Assembly (NCBI RefSeq): GCF_004310325.1
Contig: NZ_SIRT01000002.1
Location: 1-64,000, forward strand
Source of the DNA: Hyunsoonleella flava
GTDB taxonomy: Bacteria; Bacteroidota; Bacteroidia; Flavobacteriales; Flavobacteriaceae
DNA: 64,000 nt
Direction: 5' to 3'
How positions within the stretch are numbered: position 1 is the stretch's first letter; each line of letters begins with the position of its first letter. The notes under the pieces were generated by a model. It ran no database searches, was not told the DNA's origin, and was given only the letters and a program-made list of their open reading frames with translations. The position numbers and the translations under genes were made by a program. Of this stretch, positions 42,537-52,517 are shown one piece after another.

Positions 42537-43568
42537 ATGTATATCACAATCACAGCTCAAAAAATGGGTGCAAATTACTCACAAAGTTCAGCGGATTTTG
42601 TGGGGTATTTAGAGAAAGAAAATGAAGGTTTAGAACAGCGAGATATGGAACACTTTTTTAATCAATATGGCGATGAGATTTCTGCAAAAGAAGTGGTAAA
42701 AGAGATTGATGGAAACACCGCAAAATTGAAAAAGAAAGAACCTAAATTTTATTCGATTACAGTCAGTCCATCGAAGTATGAATTAAGACGATTACAGAAC
42801 AGTCGTGAAGATTTAAAAACCTACACCAAAGAGATAATGAAAGATTACGTTGCATCATTCAATCGGGAAATAAACGGACGACCCGTAACAATAGATGACA
42901 TTAAATATTATGCAAAAATTGAACATCAACGCACCTTTAAAGGAACAGATTTTCAGATAAAAGAAAACCAACCTTTTGCCACAAAAATATTGCAGCTCAA
43001 AACAGAAATCAGAAATGTTCAAGAAGGAAGAGCTAAAGGGAACATTAAAAAAATGAGAAAAGAAATTGCCAAACTGGAACGCCAAGCACCACATCAACAA
43101 AATGGAAAACGGATAGTCCAGGGAATGCAAAAAGATGGAAACCAAAGTCATATTCATATCATCGTGAGTAGAAAAGATGCTTCCAATTCAATCAGTCTTT
43201 CCCCAGGAAGTAAACACAAAGCTTCGGAAGTTGAAATGCACGGAAAGAACGTAAAGCGTGGTTTTGATAGAGATAATTTTTTTGAGAAAGCAGAAAAGAC
43301 GTTTGACAAGACTTTTGGTTATAAACGCAACTTTGCCGAGACCTATAAGGCACGAAAAGATTTTGTGAAAAACCCCAAGCTTTACTTTGCTGCCTTGATG
43401 AAATTACCAGCAAACGAAAGAGCATTGGCTTTCAAAATGATGACGAAAACGGGATTGCCAATCGTTCCAAGTATTCCTGTTACTCAGGCGCAAATTGCAC
43501 TTCGTGTTTTCAAACGATTAAGACGTGGTGCAGAAATAGCAATTAAATCAAGTTCAATAGGAATATAG
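42537..43568 (+). CDS. DUF5712-type relaxase/mobilisation protein
   Basis: A 343-residue protein of the BfmB/BtgB-like mobilisation family (DUF5712). The segments FYSITVSPSKYELRRLQN and GNQSHIHIIVSRKD carry the characteristic His-x-His pattern of a relaxase metal site; I infer the enzymatic role from this and from context. A basic C-terminal tail follows. Its stop overlaps the TraG-like gene start region. Confidence 0.75.
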   Translation: MYITITAQKMGANYSQSSADFVGYLEKENEGLEQRDMEHFFNQYGDEISAKEVVKEIDGNTAKLKKKEPKFYSITVSPSKYELRRLQNSREDLKTYTKEIMKDYVASFNREINGRPVTIDDIKYYAKIEHQRTFKGTDFQIKENQPFATKILQLKTEIRNVQEGRAKGNIKKMRKEIAKLERQAPHQQNGKRIVQGMQKDGNQSHIHIIVSRKDASNSISLSPGSKHKASEVEMHGKNVKRGFDRDNFFEKAEKTFDKTFGYKRNFAETYKARKDFVKNPKLYFAALMKLPANERALAFKMMTKTGLPIVPSIPVTQAQIALRVFKRLRRGAEIAIKSSSIGI

Positions 43569-43573
43569 TGGGT

Positions 43574-45157
43574 ATGGAAATAGACAATCTTATAACAATA
43601 CTTTCAATCATTGGTTTGACCAGTACTGTTTTCTATGCGATGTTTCGCGTAAGCAAATATGCGTTCTTATTAAATATCACTATGCTTTCATTTCTCGTTT
43701 TCTATATTTCTGAAGGAAATGAATTTGTATCGATATTATTGTATTTAGTTTGTCCTCTTATGCTAATTAATACAGGACTGTATGTTTTTCTTCATAAAAC
43801 TGAAAACGCACAAAATGGAAATACTAAATATCAGGTCAGTTTTTCTACGAATAAGGGAAACTTCAAATTAGATAATATTAAACGTGGCGCATCCGTCATC
43901 GGATCCGCCGGAAGTGGAAAAACCGAAAGTGTAGTTTATGGGTTTCTTGACCATTTCCAGAAAGAGGAATTTTGCGGTATCATTCACGACTACAAGGATT
44001 TTGAATTGACCGAAATGGCATATCCGCTTTTCAAGGATAGCGATATCCCGTTTAAGGTCGTTTCCTTTGATAATATCATACACAGGGTAAATCCTATTGC
44101 ACCACGGTATTTAGAGAACGAGGAAAGCGTAAACGAAGTGTCTAGGGTGATGATTGAAAACCTTTTGGAACAAAGGGAATCGGGAACAACCGGCACAACA
44201 AAATTCTTTAACGATGCTGCTGAAGGTTTGATTGGCGGTTTAATTTGGAAACTGAAAATCGACTACCCTAAATACTGTACCCTTCCACATCTAATAGCTA
44301 TTTATCAACTATTGGACACAGACAGTCTTATACAGTTTTTGGAAACCAATACCACATCGAGGGCAATGGCAGATGCTTTTATTAGTGGAAAGGATTCCGA
44401 TAGGCAGACAGCTGGCGTTAAAAGCACCTTGGCCAATGCACTAAAACGCATTAGTACACAACGCATTTTTATGGCATTGTCCGCAGACGAAATACCACTG
44501 AATATTAATAGCAAAGATAATCCTGCCATCATTGCCGTAGTAAACAATCCGAAATATGAAACATCGTATTCGCCTGTGATTGCCACCATTATTCACACCA
44601 TTACCAAACAAATGAGCGTGCGAAATTCTAATTCGTCGTTCTTGCTAATGGAAGAAGCGCCTACTATCCGATTATTGAATATGCATCGCATTCCTGCAAC
44701 GTTGAGAAGCTATGATATTGCTACCATCTATGTGATGCAAGACAAAATTCAGAACGATATGATGTATGGGGATAAGGCGAGTAAAGCAATATTGAGTAAT
44801 CTTTCTTACCAGTTTTTCGGTAAGGTAAACGACCCAGACACCGCTAAATATTACGAACGCTTTTTTGAAATCATCAAAGACTCAACAAAGAGTATTAGTC
44901 GTGGGCATAACCTTGATTTTGATACACGCATTACCACAGGTGAAAAGGAAATCCCAAAAATTAGAGCAGATGTGTTCTTTAGATTAAAGCAAGGGGAGTT
45001 TATTACCTATGCTGATGGAAAGGATAAGAAAGTTCAGTTCAAATTGGCGAACATTCAACGAGAACTACCGAGAGCATCAAAACCATTTTCTCAGGCTGAT
45101 TTAGAGGCAAATTTTGAGAGAGTTTATGAGGAGGCGAGGTCGATTTTTCAAAATTAG
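43574..45157 (+). CDS. TraG/VirD4-type conjugative coupling protein
   Basis: A type IV coupling ATPase of about 527 residues. Two or three N-terminal membrane helices (residues 8-75) precede the P-loop IGSAGSGKTESVV (near residue 110) and the Walker B region FLLMEEAPTIRLL near 355. The C-terminal domain has the RecA-like motif. It pumps relaxase-bound DNA to the mating channel. GTG at 43568 is an alternative start overlapping the relaxase stop; ATG 43574 is preferred. Last gene before the defence leader. Confidence 0.85.
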   Translation: MEIDNLITILSIIGLTSTVFYAMFRVSKYAFLLNITMLSFLVFYISEGNEFVSILLYLVCPLMLINTGLYVFLHKTENAQNGNTKYQVSFSTNKGNFKLDNIKRGASVIGSAGSGKTESVVYGFLDHFQKEEFCGIIHDYKDFELTEMAYPLFKDSDIPFKVVSFDNIIHRVNPIAPRYLENEESVNEVSRVMIENLLEQRESGTTGTTKFFNDAAEGLIGGLIWKLKIDYPKYCTLPHLIAIYQLLDTDSLIQFLETNTTSRAMADAFISGKDSDRQTAGVKSTLANALKRISTQRIFMALSADEIPLNINSKDNPAIIAVVNNPKYETSYSPVIATIIHTITKQMSVRNSNSSFLLMEEAPTIRLLNMHRIPATLRSYDIATIYVMQDKIQNDMMYGDKASKAILSNLSYQFFGKVNDPDTAKYYERFFEIIKDSTKSISRGHNLDFDTRITTGEKEIPKIRADVFFRLKQGEFITYADGKDKKVQFKLANIQRELPRASKPFSQADLEANFERVYEEARSIFQN

Positions 45158-45261
45158 TAATATGCGTTTAACTGGTACATCCTAGGTTCATAAGCCACCC
45201 CGTATTTTAAGATTTTAACCAATGGCATACATAATTTTAAACAAAGTTGAACCTCAAAAAC

Positions 45262-45292
45262 TTGGTAACAGAATCGATTCTTTGTAACTTTA
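45262..45292 (+). promoter_or_regulatory. Promoter candidate with an internal palindrome, upstream of the defence island
   Basis: TTG (45262-45264) and TAACTTTA (45285-45292) are 20 bases apart and match the Bacteroidota consensus except the last base. AGAATCGATTCT, a perfect 12-bp palindrome (45270-45281), sits in the spacer, where a bound repressor would block the promoter. It implies a leader of about 250 bases before the first gene. Confidence 0.4.
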
Positions 45293-45461
45293 CAGATTTG
45301 TGATTTAAGTTAAATTTAACACTTCAAAATGCTTTAATTATCGGGAGAAACATTCATTGAATGAATTGAGTTGAGTTAATATTTTAGACTCAACGGTATG
45401 AAATTTACCTAAGCCAATCAATCAAATGAGTACAAGATTTTAATGGTTTGAAGATATAAAT

Positions 45462-45494
45462 TAGCTAGAAAACTAAAGGTTTCTGGCTTTTTTT
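45462..45494 (+). terminator. Terminator hairpin in the leader of the defence operon
   Basis: AGCTAGAAA pairs with TTTCTGGCT (one GU) around ACTAAAGG and is followed by seven T residues. It lies between the promoter candidate and the first defence gene, so it either ends the traG transcript or acts as an attenuator of the operon. Confidence 0.7.
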
Positions 45495-45551
45495 GAATTT
45501 ACTGGGTCATCAAATGAAAACATTTGGCCAATACATAACGAATATAATAAT

Positions 45552-46427
45552 TTGGGTTCACAAAATATAAAATATACTTTTTCAGGACACGATTCTTTTC
45601 AGTGTCGACAACTGTGGTTGAAAAAAGGTTACGATTACGTAGTTGAGAATAGAAACTTTAACGATGAAGACGCTGTTGTTCAGCTTGGAGTTGGTAAAAA
45701 TATGGTTTCTTCAATACGTTTTTGGCTAAAGGCATTCAACATTGTGGATAATAATGATTTGCCGACGGAATTTGGAAAGAGACTTTTTGACGATGAGATC
45801 GGTTATGACCCTTTTTTGGAAGATGAAGCAAGTTTATGGCTTTTACACTTTAATCTGGTAAAAACTGGATTTGCTTCTATATATAGCATTATTTTCAATG
45901 AGTTCAGAAAAGAAAAACTTTTCTTTAACAAAGAAACATATGTCAACTATTTGAAGAGAATTGCTGAGAGTGATAGTGATCTGAATTTCAATGAAAATAC
46001 TGTTGCTAAAGATTTTAATGTCTTTACGAATTTGTATAAAAATGAATCTAAAGGAAAAAATATAGAAGATAGTTTTTCAGGAATACTATCAGAAATTGAA
46101 CTGCTAAGTACAGCAGGAAAAGGAAAAGATGAGCAATTCTATATCGAGAACAGCGAAAGAGATAATCTATCTGAATACGTTGTGCTATATGCAATTCTTG
46201 AAAATGTAGATTACGGAAATTCCATCAGTTTAAATTCCTTAGAGTTTAATATCAATAGCCCAGGTTCAATTTTTGCACTGAATCGTTTGGGTTTGATGAA
46301 TAAAATTTCTGAAATAGTTAGTGAATTTGACGGAATAACTTTTACAGATCAAGCGGGAATAAAAGAGTTACAGTTCAAAAATAAGGTTGAAGCATTCAAG
46401 GTATTAGATAAATATTATGGCAAATAA
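45552..46427 (+). CDS. DUF4007 family protein
   Basis: A 291-residue soluble protein of the DUF4007 family, which co-occurs with PAPS-reductase and sulfur-modification genes. The family signature is at the N-terminus (FSGHDSFQCRQLWLKKGYD, residues 10-28). Helical segments and winged-helix-like character follow. No ATG is in frame near the conserved start, so TTG at 45552 is used. It overlaps the ATPase by 11 bases, and that coupling suggests one functional unit. The role in defence (DNA sensing or regulation) is not established. Confidence 0.82.
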   Translation: MGSQNIKYTFSGHDSFQCRQLWLKKGYDYVVENRNFNDEDAVVQLGVGKNMVSSIRFWLKAFNIVDNNDLPTEFGKRLFDDEIGYDPFLEDEASLWLLHFNLVKTGFASIYSIIFNEFRKEKLFFNKETYVNYLKRIAESDSDLNFNENTVAKDFNVFTNLYKNESKGKNIEDSFSGILSEIELLSTAGKGKDEQFYIENSERDNLSEYVVLYAILENVDYGNSISLNSLEFNINSPGSIFALNRLGLMNKISEIVSEFDGITFTDQAGIKELQFKNKVEAFKVLDKYYGK

Positions 46428-49400
46428 TTTCACGACATCGGTTAATATCATTAGAGATACTGACAGGGATTTTAATTATATCCCAACACCAAATGCAAAA
46501 CAAGTTGTTAGCCAAGTAGTTAATGATTTTAAAAAAGGTATTCGTTCTTTTAACATAGTGGGAACTTATGGTACAGGGAAGTCATCTTTTCTTTTAGCAT
46601 TTGAACAAAGTGTAAAAGGAGAAAGACGTTATTTTGACCCTAATTTTATTAGTAACCCTAATATAGATTTTGTTAAAATAATTGGCTCTTACTCGTCTAT
46701 AATAGAACGATTTGCAGGCGCATTTGATGTTGCGTCTCAAAAAAATCAGCAAGAAAATATTCTTTCTGAAATATTCAATAGATATCATTCATTAGGTGAC
46801 CAGAATAAGGTCTTATTTATTTTGATTGATGAGTTCGGGAAATTTTTGGAATATGCTACGAGAAATAATCCCGAGAGGGAATTGTATTTTGTTCAACAGC
46901 TTGCTGAATTTTGTAACAATCCAGAACACAATATTGTTCTTATAACGACGGTTCACCAAAGTTTAGAGTCTTATGCTTATTCGCTAAGTAAAACACAGCA
47001 ACAAGAATGGACTAAGATTAAAGGTCGTTTTCGTGAAATCACTTTTAATGAGCCAGTTGAACAACTGTTGTATTTAGCATCAGAATATCTTGTTGAAAAA
47101 TTCGATACCAATTCATCGGCTAAAGATATTGAGAAGTGCTTGACGTTGACAACCGAAACTAAGGCTTTCAATTTCAATAAGGATTTCCTCAAAGATATTG
47201 CTTCAAAGTTATATCCTTTGGATATTCTTTCAGCAAACATTCTGACACTTTCTCTACAAAGATATGGTCAAAACGAAAGATCGTTATTTTCCTTTCTTGA
47301 ATCCTCAGACCATACTGGTCTATCAAAATTCGATAAGCGTGAAAATCCATTTTACAATTTATCAAATGTTTATGACTATTTGAATTTTAATTTTTATTCA
47401 TTTCTAACATCAAGGTATAATCCAGATTTTTCTTCTTGGGGTTCTATCCGTTCCGCAATTGAAGAAGTAGAAAGAGCATTTGACCTTGATATTAATAACT
47501 ATATCAAGACTGTAAAAGTTATAGGTCTTTTGAATATTTTTTCAGCTAGCGGTTCAATTTTAGATTTCAATTTTTTAATTGATTACTTGAACATTGCTTG
47601 TGGCATAATCGATTCGAAAAATGTCATTAAAAATCTCGAAACGAAGAATATTATTCGTTACCGTGAGCATTCGAAACGATTTATTTTGTTCGAGGGAACG
47701 GATTTGGATATCCAAAATGCATTGATAGAAGCAGGAAATAAAATTTCAGAAGTTGTTGACATCACCACGCTCTTAAACAAGCATTTCCACTTTAGTCCTG
47801 TATTTGCAAAGCAATACTCTTTTACAACTGGCACCCCAAGGTATTTTGAGTTTGTTATTTCAGATTACCCTATTCAAGAAATACCCTTAGGAGAAGTTGA
47901 TGGTTTCGTAAATCTTGTTTTTAATAGTAAGCTGAAAGAAAGTGATGTTAAAAATAAGTCTAAACTTCAAGAAGAAGCTATAATTTATTGTTTTTTCAAC
48001 AATTCTAGCGAGATAAAAAATTTGTTATTTGAGATAGAAAAAATTCAGAAAGTAATAGAAGAAAACAAAGATGACAAGGTTGCAAAGAGGGAGCTTGAAA
48101 ACATTGTAGAATCGCAAATAAGATTGCTTAACCACTATATAACGGACAGCATATATTCAGGAGGCAAAGATGTAAAATGGTACTTCAACGGTGAGGAAAA
48201 AACTATTGCCGATAAAAAGGACTTTAATAAATTACTTTCTCAAGTTTGCAGTTTGGTTTATGACGCAACACCTCTATTTAAAAATGAATTGGTTAATAAG
48301 CATAAAATTTCTTCATCTATTCATACAGCCAAAAGAAATTATTTTAGGGCCTTAACGAATTGCTGGGATCAGGATAACTTGGGTTTTGAAGATTCTAAAT
48401 TTCCACCGGAAAAAACCATTTATCTGTCACTTTTAAAAGAAAACGGAATATCACCGATAAGAGAAAACAAAACAGGTGTTGTACACGTCGACAAATACTC
48501 TTCGTTCAATAAACTATGGAGAGCTTCCGAGGACTTTCTAGAAAGCGCCAAATCTGAACAACTCAAAATTTCCGAATTGGTTGATATGCTCGGAAAAAGA
48601 CCTTTTAAACTTAAACAGGGATTTATTGACTTTTGGATTCCTACTTTTCTCTTTCTAAAACGAGATGATTTTGCAATTTTTAACGATGATAGCTATATAC
48701 CAGATCTTTCCGAAGAAAATCTTGAGTTAATCGCTAAATACCCGGAAAAATATTCAATTAAATCCTTTGATATAGAAGGTGTTAAGTTAGATATTTTCAA
48801 TAGCTATCGTATTTTTCTAAACATTGGAACTCAAGAAAAGTTTGATAACGAATCGTTTATCGAAACTATTAAGCCATTCATTGTTTTCTACAAACAATTA
48901 CCAGAATACAGTAAAAATACCAAGAGATTATCTTCTTCGGCAAAGAAAATACGTAAAGCTATTGCGAACAGTAAAGATCCTGAGAAGACTTTCTTTGAAG
49001 CCTTTCCTGGTGCTCTAGGAATTACTTTAAGCACTTTGCAAAAGGACAAGTCAAAACTTCAAAATTACACAGTAAATCTTCAAAATGCAGTTAAAGAATT
49101 AAGAACAGCTTATGACGGCCTTCTCAATAGATTTGAGGAGTTCATTATAAATGAGTTTGTTGGTGAGAAAATTGAATTTGAGGAGTACAGAAAATATCTT
49201 CAAAAACGATTTTCAGGTTTAAAAAAGCATATGCTTTTAAACAATCAAAAATCTTTTATTCAGCGTCTTGACTCGCCATTGGATGACAAAAAGGCTTGGT
49301 TAAATTCCATAGGACAGTCTATAATGGGAAAAACCCTTGAAAGGTTTTCCGATGAAGATGAAGTTTTACTCTATGAGAAGTTTAAGTCAATGATTTTAGA

Positions 49401-49635
49401 TTTAGATAGCTTGACGAAAATTTCCAAAACTGATATTGATGAGAGTAAAGAGGAAGTAATTGGCGTTAAAATTGATTCGTTCTTCAGCAAGATTGACCCC
49501 AAGGTAGTCAGAATGCCTAAAAGTAAGAGCAAAGAGATTGAGCAATTGAAAGAAGAATTAAAAAATAAACTTGGCAAAGACAATACTTCAAACATAGCAG
49601 CGGTATTGAATCTGCTGAAAGAATTATTAAAATGA
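46417..49635 (+). CDS. Large P-loop ATPase of the defence island
   Basis: A 1072-residue ATPase. Walker A is GTYGTGKSS (residues 49-57) and Walker B is LFILIDE (133-139), followed by a sensor-type helix (LITTVHQSLESYAYS). The long rest is mostly helical with coiled-coil segments and no membrane helices. It resembles the large ATPases of BREX and phosphorothioation systems (BrxC/PglY-like, DptH-like) in layout, but I cannot assign a subfamily. It is coupled to DUF4007 upstream and overlaps dndC by 4 bases (ATGA). No PglZ, so it is not a plain BREX locus. Confidence 0.75.
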   Translation: MANNFTTSVNIIRDTDRDFNYIPTPNAKQVVSQVVNDFKKGIRSFNIVGTYGTGKSSFLLAFEQSVKGERRYFDPNFISNPNIDFVKIIGSYSSIIERFAGAFDVASQKNQQENILSEIFNRYHSLGDQNKVLFILIDEFGKFLEYATRNNPERELYFVQQLAEFCNNPEHNIVLITTVHQSLESYAYSLSKTQQQEWTKIKGRFREITFNEPVEQLLYLASEYLVEKFDTNSSAKDIEKCLTLTTETKAFNFNKDFLKDIASKLYPLDILSANILTLSLQRYGQNERSLFSFLESSDHTGLSKFDKRENPFYNLSNVYDYLNFNFYSFLTSRYNPDFSSWGSIRSAIEEVERAFDLDINNYIKTVKVIGLLNIFSASGSILDFNFLIDYLNIACGIIDSKNVIKNLETKNIIRYREHSKRFILFEGTDLDIQNALIEAGNKISEVVDITTLLNKHFHFSPVFAKQYSFTTGTPRYFEFVISDYPIQEIPLGEVDGFVNLVFNSKLKESDVKNKSKLQEEAIIYCFFNNSSEIKNLLFEIEKIQKVIEENKDDKVAKRELENIVESQIRLLNHYITDSIYSGGKDVKWYFNGEEKTIADKKDFNKLLSQVCSLVYDATPLFKNELVNKHKISSSIHTAKRNYFRALTNCWDQDNLGFEDSKFPPEKTIYLSLLKENGISPIRENKTGVVHVDKYSSFNKLWRASEDFLESAKSEQLKISELVDMLGKRPFKLKQGFIDFWIPTFLFLKRDDFAIFNDDSYIPDLSEENLELIAKYPEKYSIKSFDIEGVKLDIFNSYRIFLNIGTQEKFDNESFIETIKPFIVFYKQLPEYSKNTKRLSSSAKKIRKAIANSKDPEKTFFEAFPGALGITLSTLQKDKSKLQNYTVNLQNAVKELRTAYDGLLNRFEEFIINEFVGEKIEFEEYRKYLQKRFSGLKKHMLLNNQKSFIQRLDSPLDDKKAWLNSIGQSIMGKTLERFSDEDEVLLYEKFKSMILDLDSLTKISKTDIDESKEEVIGVKIDSFFSKIDPKVVRMPKSKSKEIEQLKEELKNKLGKDNTSNIAAVLNLLKELLK

Positions 49636-50735
49636 GCAAAATAAGACACGTATTAGGTATATCAGGAGGAAAAGACAGTGCTGCTCTGGCAATTTACGTA
49701 AAGACAAAATATCCATCCATAGACCTAGAATTTTACTCTTGCGATACCGGAAAGGAATTGGAGGAAACGTACCAGTTAATTAGAAATTTAGAAGTCTATC
49801 TTGGCATAAAAATTAATCTTTTACAAGGAGCAGAAAAAAGTTCAGAGGACCCATTCGATCATTTTTTAAAAATGTATGGTGGTTTTTTGCCTTCATCCAA
49901 TGCGCGCTGGTGTACTAAACAATTGAAATTAGCACCTTTTGAAAATTATGTTGGTGATGATCCAGTAGTTTCATACGTAGGTATCAGGGGTGATGAAGAA
50001 AGAGAAGGTTATATCTCTACTAAAAACAATATTCAGTCAATATTTCCTTTTCGCAAGAATATTTGGAGCAAGGATGTAATGACAAAGATGCTTTCAAACC
50101 AAAATATAGAGCAACTAATTCCGATATTTAAAAATACAGATTTCGGTCAAAGTCAAGAAAAAGTACATCAGGTTTTGTTCAGAAAAATAACCCCGGACTT
50201 TACTTTTGATCAGAAACTCAACACATTGTTAGACTCAAATGTTAAAGCCTTTAATCACTTAGTTTTCGACTTCTTAAAAACAACAGATTATCCTCTAGCA
50301 AAAGAAGAGGCATTTCCACTTATAGAAAATGACGAAATATTGGTTAAGGCTGATATTTTTAGAATATTAGAAGAAAGCGGTGTTGGTGTACCCGCCTATT
50401 ATAATAAGATAGAATTTGAAATTAATGGTAAAAAAGGCGAATATGCGAGAAGCCGTTCAGGATGTTTCTTCTGCTTCTTCCAACAAAAAATAGAATGGGT
50501 TTGGTTATATGAACAACACCCTGAACTATATAAGAAGGCAATGGAGTATGAGAAAGATGGGTATACGTGGGGACAAAACGAAAGTTTAGAAGAATTAATA
50601 CAGCCTGAAAGAATTGAGAAGATAAAAGAGGAATATATAAAAAGGATGGAAAGAAAATCCAAAGTGAAATCCCCCTATTTGGTAGATATTTTAGGAGATG
50701 ACGAGGATGAAGGATGTGCAGCTTGTTTCATCTAG
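49632..50735 (+). CDS. dndC: DndC-like PAPS-reductase-family sulfurtransferase
   Basis: A 367-residue ATP pyrophosphatase of the PAPS reductase family that in Dnd systems activates DNA for sulfur insertion. SGGKDS (residues 11-16) is the pyrophosphate loop. Further motifs: CDTGKELEETY, ARWCTKQLK, GIRGDEEREGY, and GCFFCFFQQ around residues 276-285, a likely iron-sulfur or zinc ligand set. It ends in an extra GCAACFI motif. It is shorter than canonical DndC (often about 450-550). It overlaps the ATPase stop. Confidence 0.85.
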   Translation: MSKIRHVLGISGGKDSAALAIYVKTKYPSIDLEFYSCDTGKELEETYQLIRNLEVYLGIKINLLQGAEKSSEDPFDHFLKMYGGFLPSSNARWCTKQLKLAPFENYVGDDPVVSYVGIRGDEEREGYISTKNNIQSIFPFRKNIWSKDVMTKMLSNQNIEQLIPIFKNTDFGQSQEKVHQVLFRKITPDFTFDQKLNTLLDSNVKAFNHLVFDFLKTTDYPLAKEEAFPLIENDEILVKADIFRILEESGVGVPAYYNKIEFEINGKKGEYARSRSGCFFCFFQQKIEWVWLYEQHPELYKKAMEYEKDGYTWGQNESLEELIQPERIEKIKEEYIKRMERKSKVKSPYLVDILGDDEDEGCAACFI

Positions 50736-50754
50736 ATAATATGTTTTTAGCACT

Positions 50755-51282
50755 ATGACAGGCAGCGCATTTTCTTTAGGAGAAGAAGTAGAGTTAAGAA
50801 AAGTCGAGTACAAACTTCACGGAGAGCTGTGGAAGAAATTTACTTGTGCTGATTTTGACTTGAAATTTGAGAATTGGATAAAAATAAAGTACTTGAATGA
50901 AAATGCAGATGATTTTGATGGTGGTGTTCTTGATGTTCCAAATGATAAAGGTGGACTTTATATGTTTTATGTAAAATGTAATATAATTTCTGGAATAACC
51001 GAATATCCCCTGTATGTTGGAAGAGCGCAAATAACAGAAAATCAAAATCTTAGAAAACGAGTGAAAGAATATTTTCAGAAATATAGTAAGAACAACGAAA
51101 GGCCAAAACTAACCAGAATGTTCAATTATTGGAAGAATGATTTGCATTTAGCTTATTTTCCGTTAGACGACAACGAGGATGTGATTAGTATTGAAAATCA
51201 ATTCATAAACTCATTACTCTTACCTATGAATACTGAAATTCCTGATACCGAAGTTAAACAGGCAATAAAAGCATTCCAATAA
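50755..51282 (+). CDS. GIY-YIG-like nuclease domain protein
   Basis: A 175-residue protein. The central segment shows the GIY-YIG pattern: KGGLYMFYV (GLY), YPLYVGRAQ (YVG), an Arg in LRKRVKEYF and a Glu in SIENQFINSLL. The remainder is helical and polar. It starts 19 bases after dndC, and its last base overlaps the dndB start. A nuclease role in restriction is plausible; the fit is by motif only, and a structural rather than catalytic role is the alternative. Confidence 0.65.
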   Translation: MTGSAFSLGEEVELRKVEYKLHGELWKKFTCADFDLKFENWIKIKYLNENADDFDGGVLDVPNDKGGLYMFYVKCNIISGITEYPLYVGRAQITENQNLRKRVKEYFQKYSKNNERPKLTRMFNYWKNDLHLAYFPLDDNEDVISIENQFINSLLLPMNTEIPDTEVKQAIKAFQ

Positions 51283-52517
51283 TGAAAATACCTGCACTAA
51301 AATCCAAAATGGGAGATTGGGATTATTATGTAACCACCTTGACTTTTGAACAAGTGAGTATGTACGTCTCAAAAATTGATGAGCAATTGCATAAATCTGA
51401 TTCCCTTAAAGATCTGATTCAGAGAAGTATTACGAATAATTTTTTGAGCATTAAAAGTTATATTCTCAATCAACCTTCTGTCTTTTTCAATTCCCTTGTG
51501 CTAGCAGTTTACGACGATTATCCCGATTGGCAGGAAATTGAGTTTAAATATGATGATATGGAAACCTATAAAATGGGCTTGCTAGATTTTCCAAGTAATC
51601 ATAAAATTTTTCCAGTTGATGGTCAACATCGAGTAGAAGGCATTAAAGCGGCCTTAAAAGAGAACCCTGAATTCAAGACTCATCAAATAGCTGCAATTTT
51701 CATTGGTCATAAAAATGATCCGGAAGGAAAACAACGAACAAGAAGATTATTTACAACTTTGAATCGGTATGCAAAACCAGTGAAATTGGATGATATTATT
51801 GCGTTAGACGAAGATGACTCTGTAGCAATAGTAACTAGATATATGTTAGAAGAATATGATTTATTTACCGACAAAAGAGTGGTTTATGCAAAGCAAAAGG
51901 CAATACCAAATAGTAACAAGGAAGCAATAACTTCTATAATAACTTTGTATCAAGCTAATGTTGAGTTGTTTAATGTTTATTTTCAAAACAAATTCAATAA
52001 AAAACCAACTAAAAGTAAGGTTGCTGAATATCTCAAATTTAGACCATCTGACGAAGAAATTGAAGAATTTAAAGCCTTTTGCATTCAGTATTGGGATGCG
52101 TTTAAAAATAATCTTTCATTTATATCGGACTACCTAAACCTAGAAGTGAATGCTGCCGCACCTTTTAGAAATAGTGAAACAGGAGGAAATCTTCTTTTCC
52201 GTCCAATTGGCTTAATACCATTTATCAAAGCGTGCTTAACAATCTATAAAAGAGAAGAAAAATCATTTGATGAGATTTTAGAGAGGTTTAATGACATCAA
52301 TTTTAACATCGATAGTAAACCTTGGCATTATGTTGTTTGGAACCCTATTGCAAAAAGAATGTTGATGAATTCTACTTCGTTGACCTATTTGCTATTGATT
52401 TACCTATATGATAGAGAATTAATTCAAGGAAATGAGTTGCAAAGGCTGAAAGAAGGATATGCCTCTAAAATTTCCTACGAACAGGATTTAGATAATGTTT
52501 TACAAGAAATCGATTGA
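51282..52517 (+). CDS. dndB: DndB-like DGQHR-domain protein
   Basis: A 411-residue DGQHR-domain protein. The defining motif is FPVDGQHRVEGI, with DGQHR at residues 113-117, followed by RRLFTTLNRYAKP and other DndB-like blocks. DndB controls phosphorothioation level and represses dnd genes in the systems that have been studied. The start overlaps the previous stop by one base and its stop overlaps the desulfurase start. Relative to those Dnd loci it is moved inside the operon, after dndC. Confidence 0.83.
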   Translation: MKIPALKSKMGDWDYYVTTLTFEQVSMYVSKIDEQLHKSDSLKDLIQRSITNNFLSIKSYILNQPSVFFNSLVLAVYDDYPDWQEIEFKYDDMETYKMGLLDFPSNHKIFPVDGQHRVEGIKAALKENPEFKTHQIAAIFIGHKNDPEGKQRTRRLFTTLNRYAKPVKLDDIIALDEDDSVAIVTRYMLEEYDLFTDKRVVYAKQKAIPNSNKEAITSIITLYQANVELFNVYFQNKFNKKPTKSKVAEYLKFRPSDEEIEEFKAFCIQYWDAFKNNLSFISDYLNLEVNAAAPFRNSETGGNLLFRPIGLIPFIKACLTIYKREEKSFDEILERFNDINFNIDSKPWHYVVWNPIAKRMLMNSTSLTYLLLIYLYDRELIQGNELQRLKEGYASKISYEQDLDNVLQEID

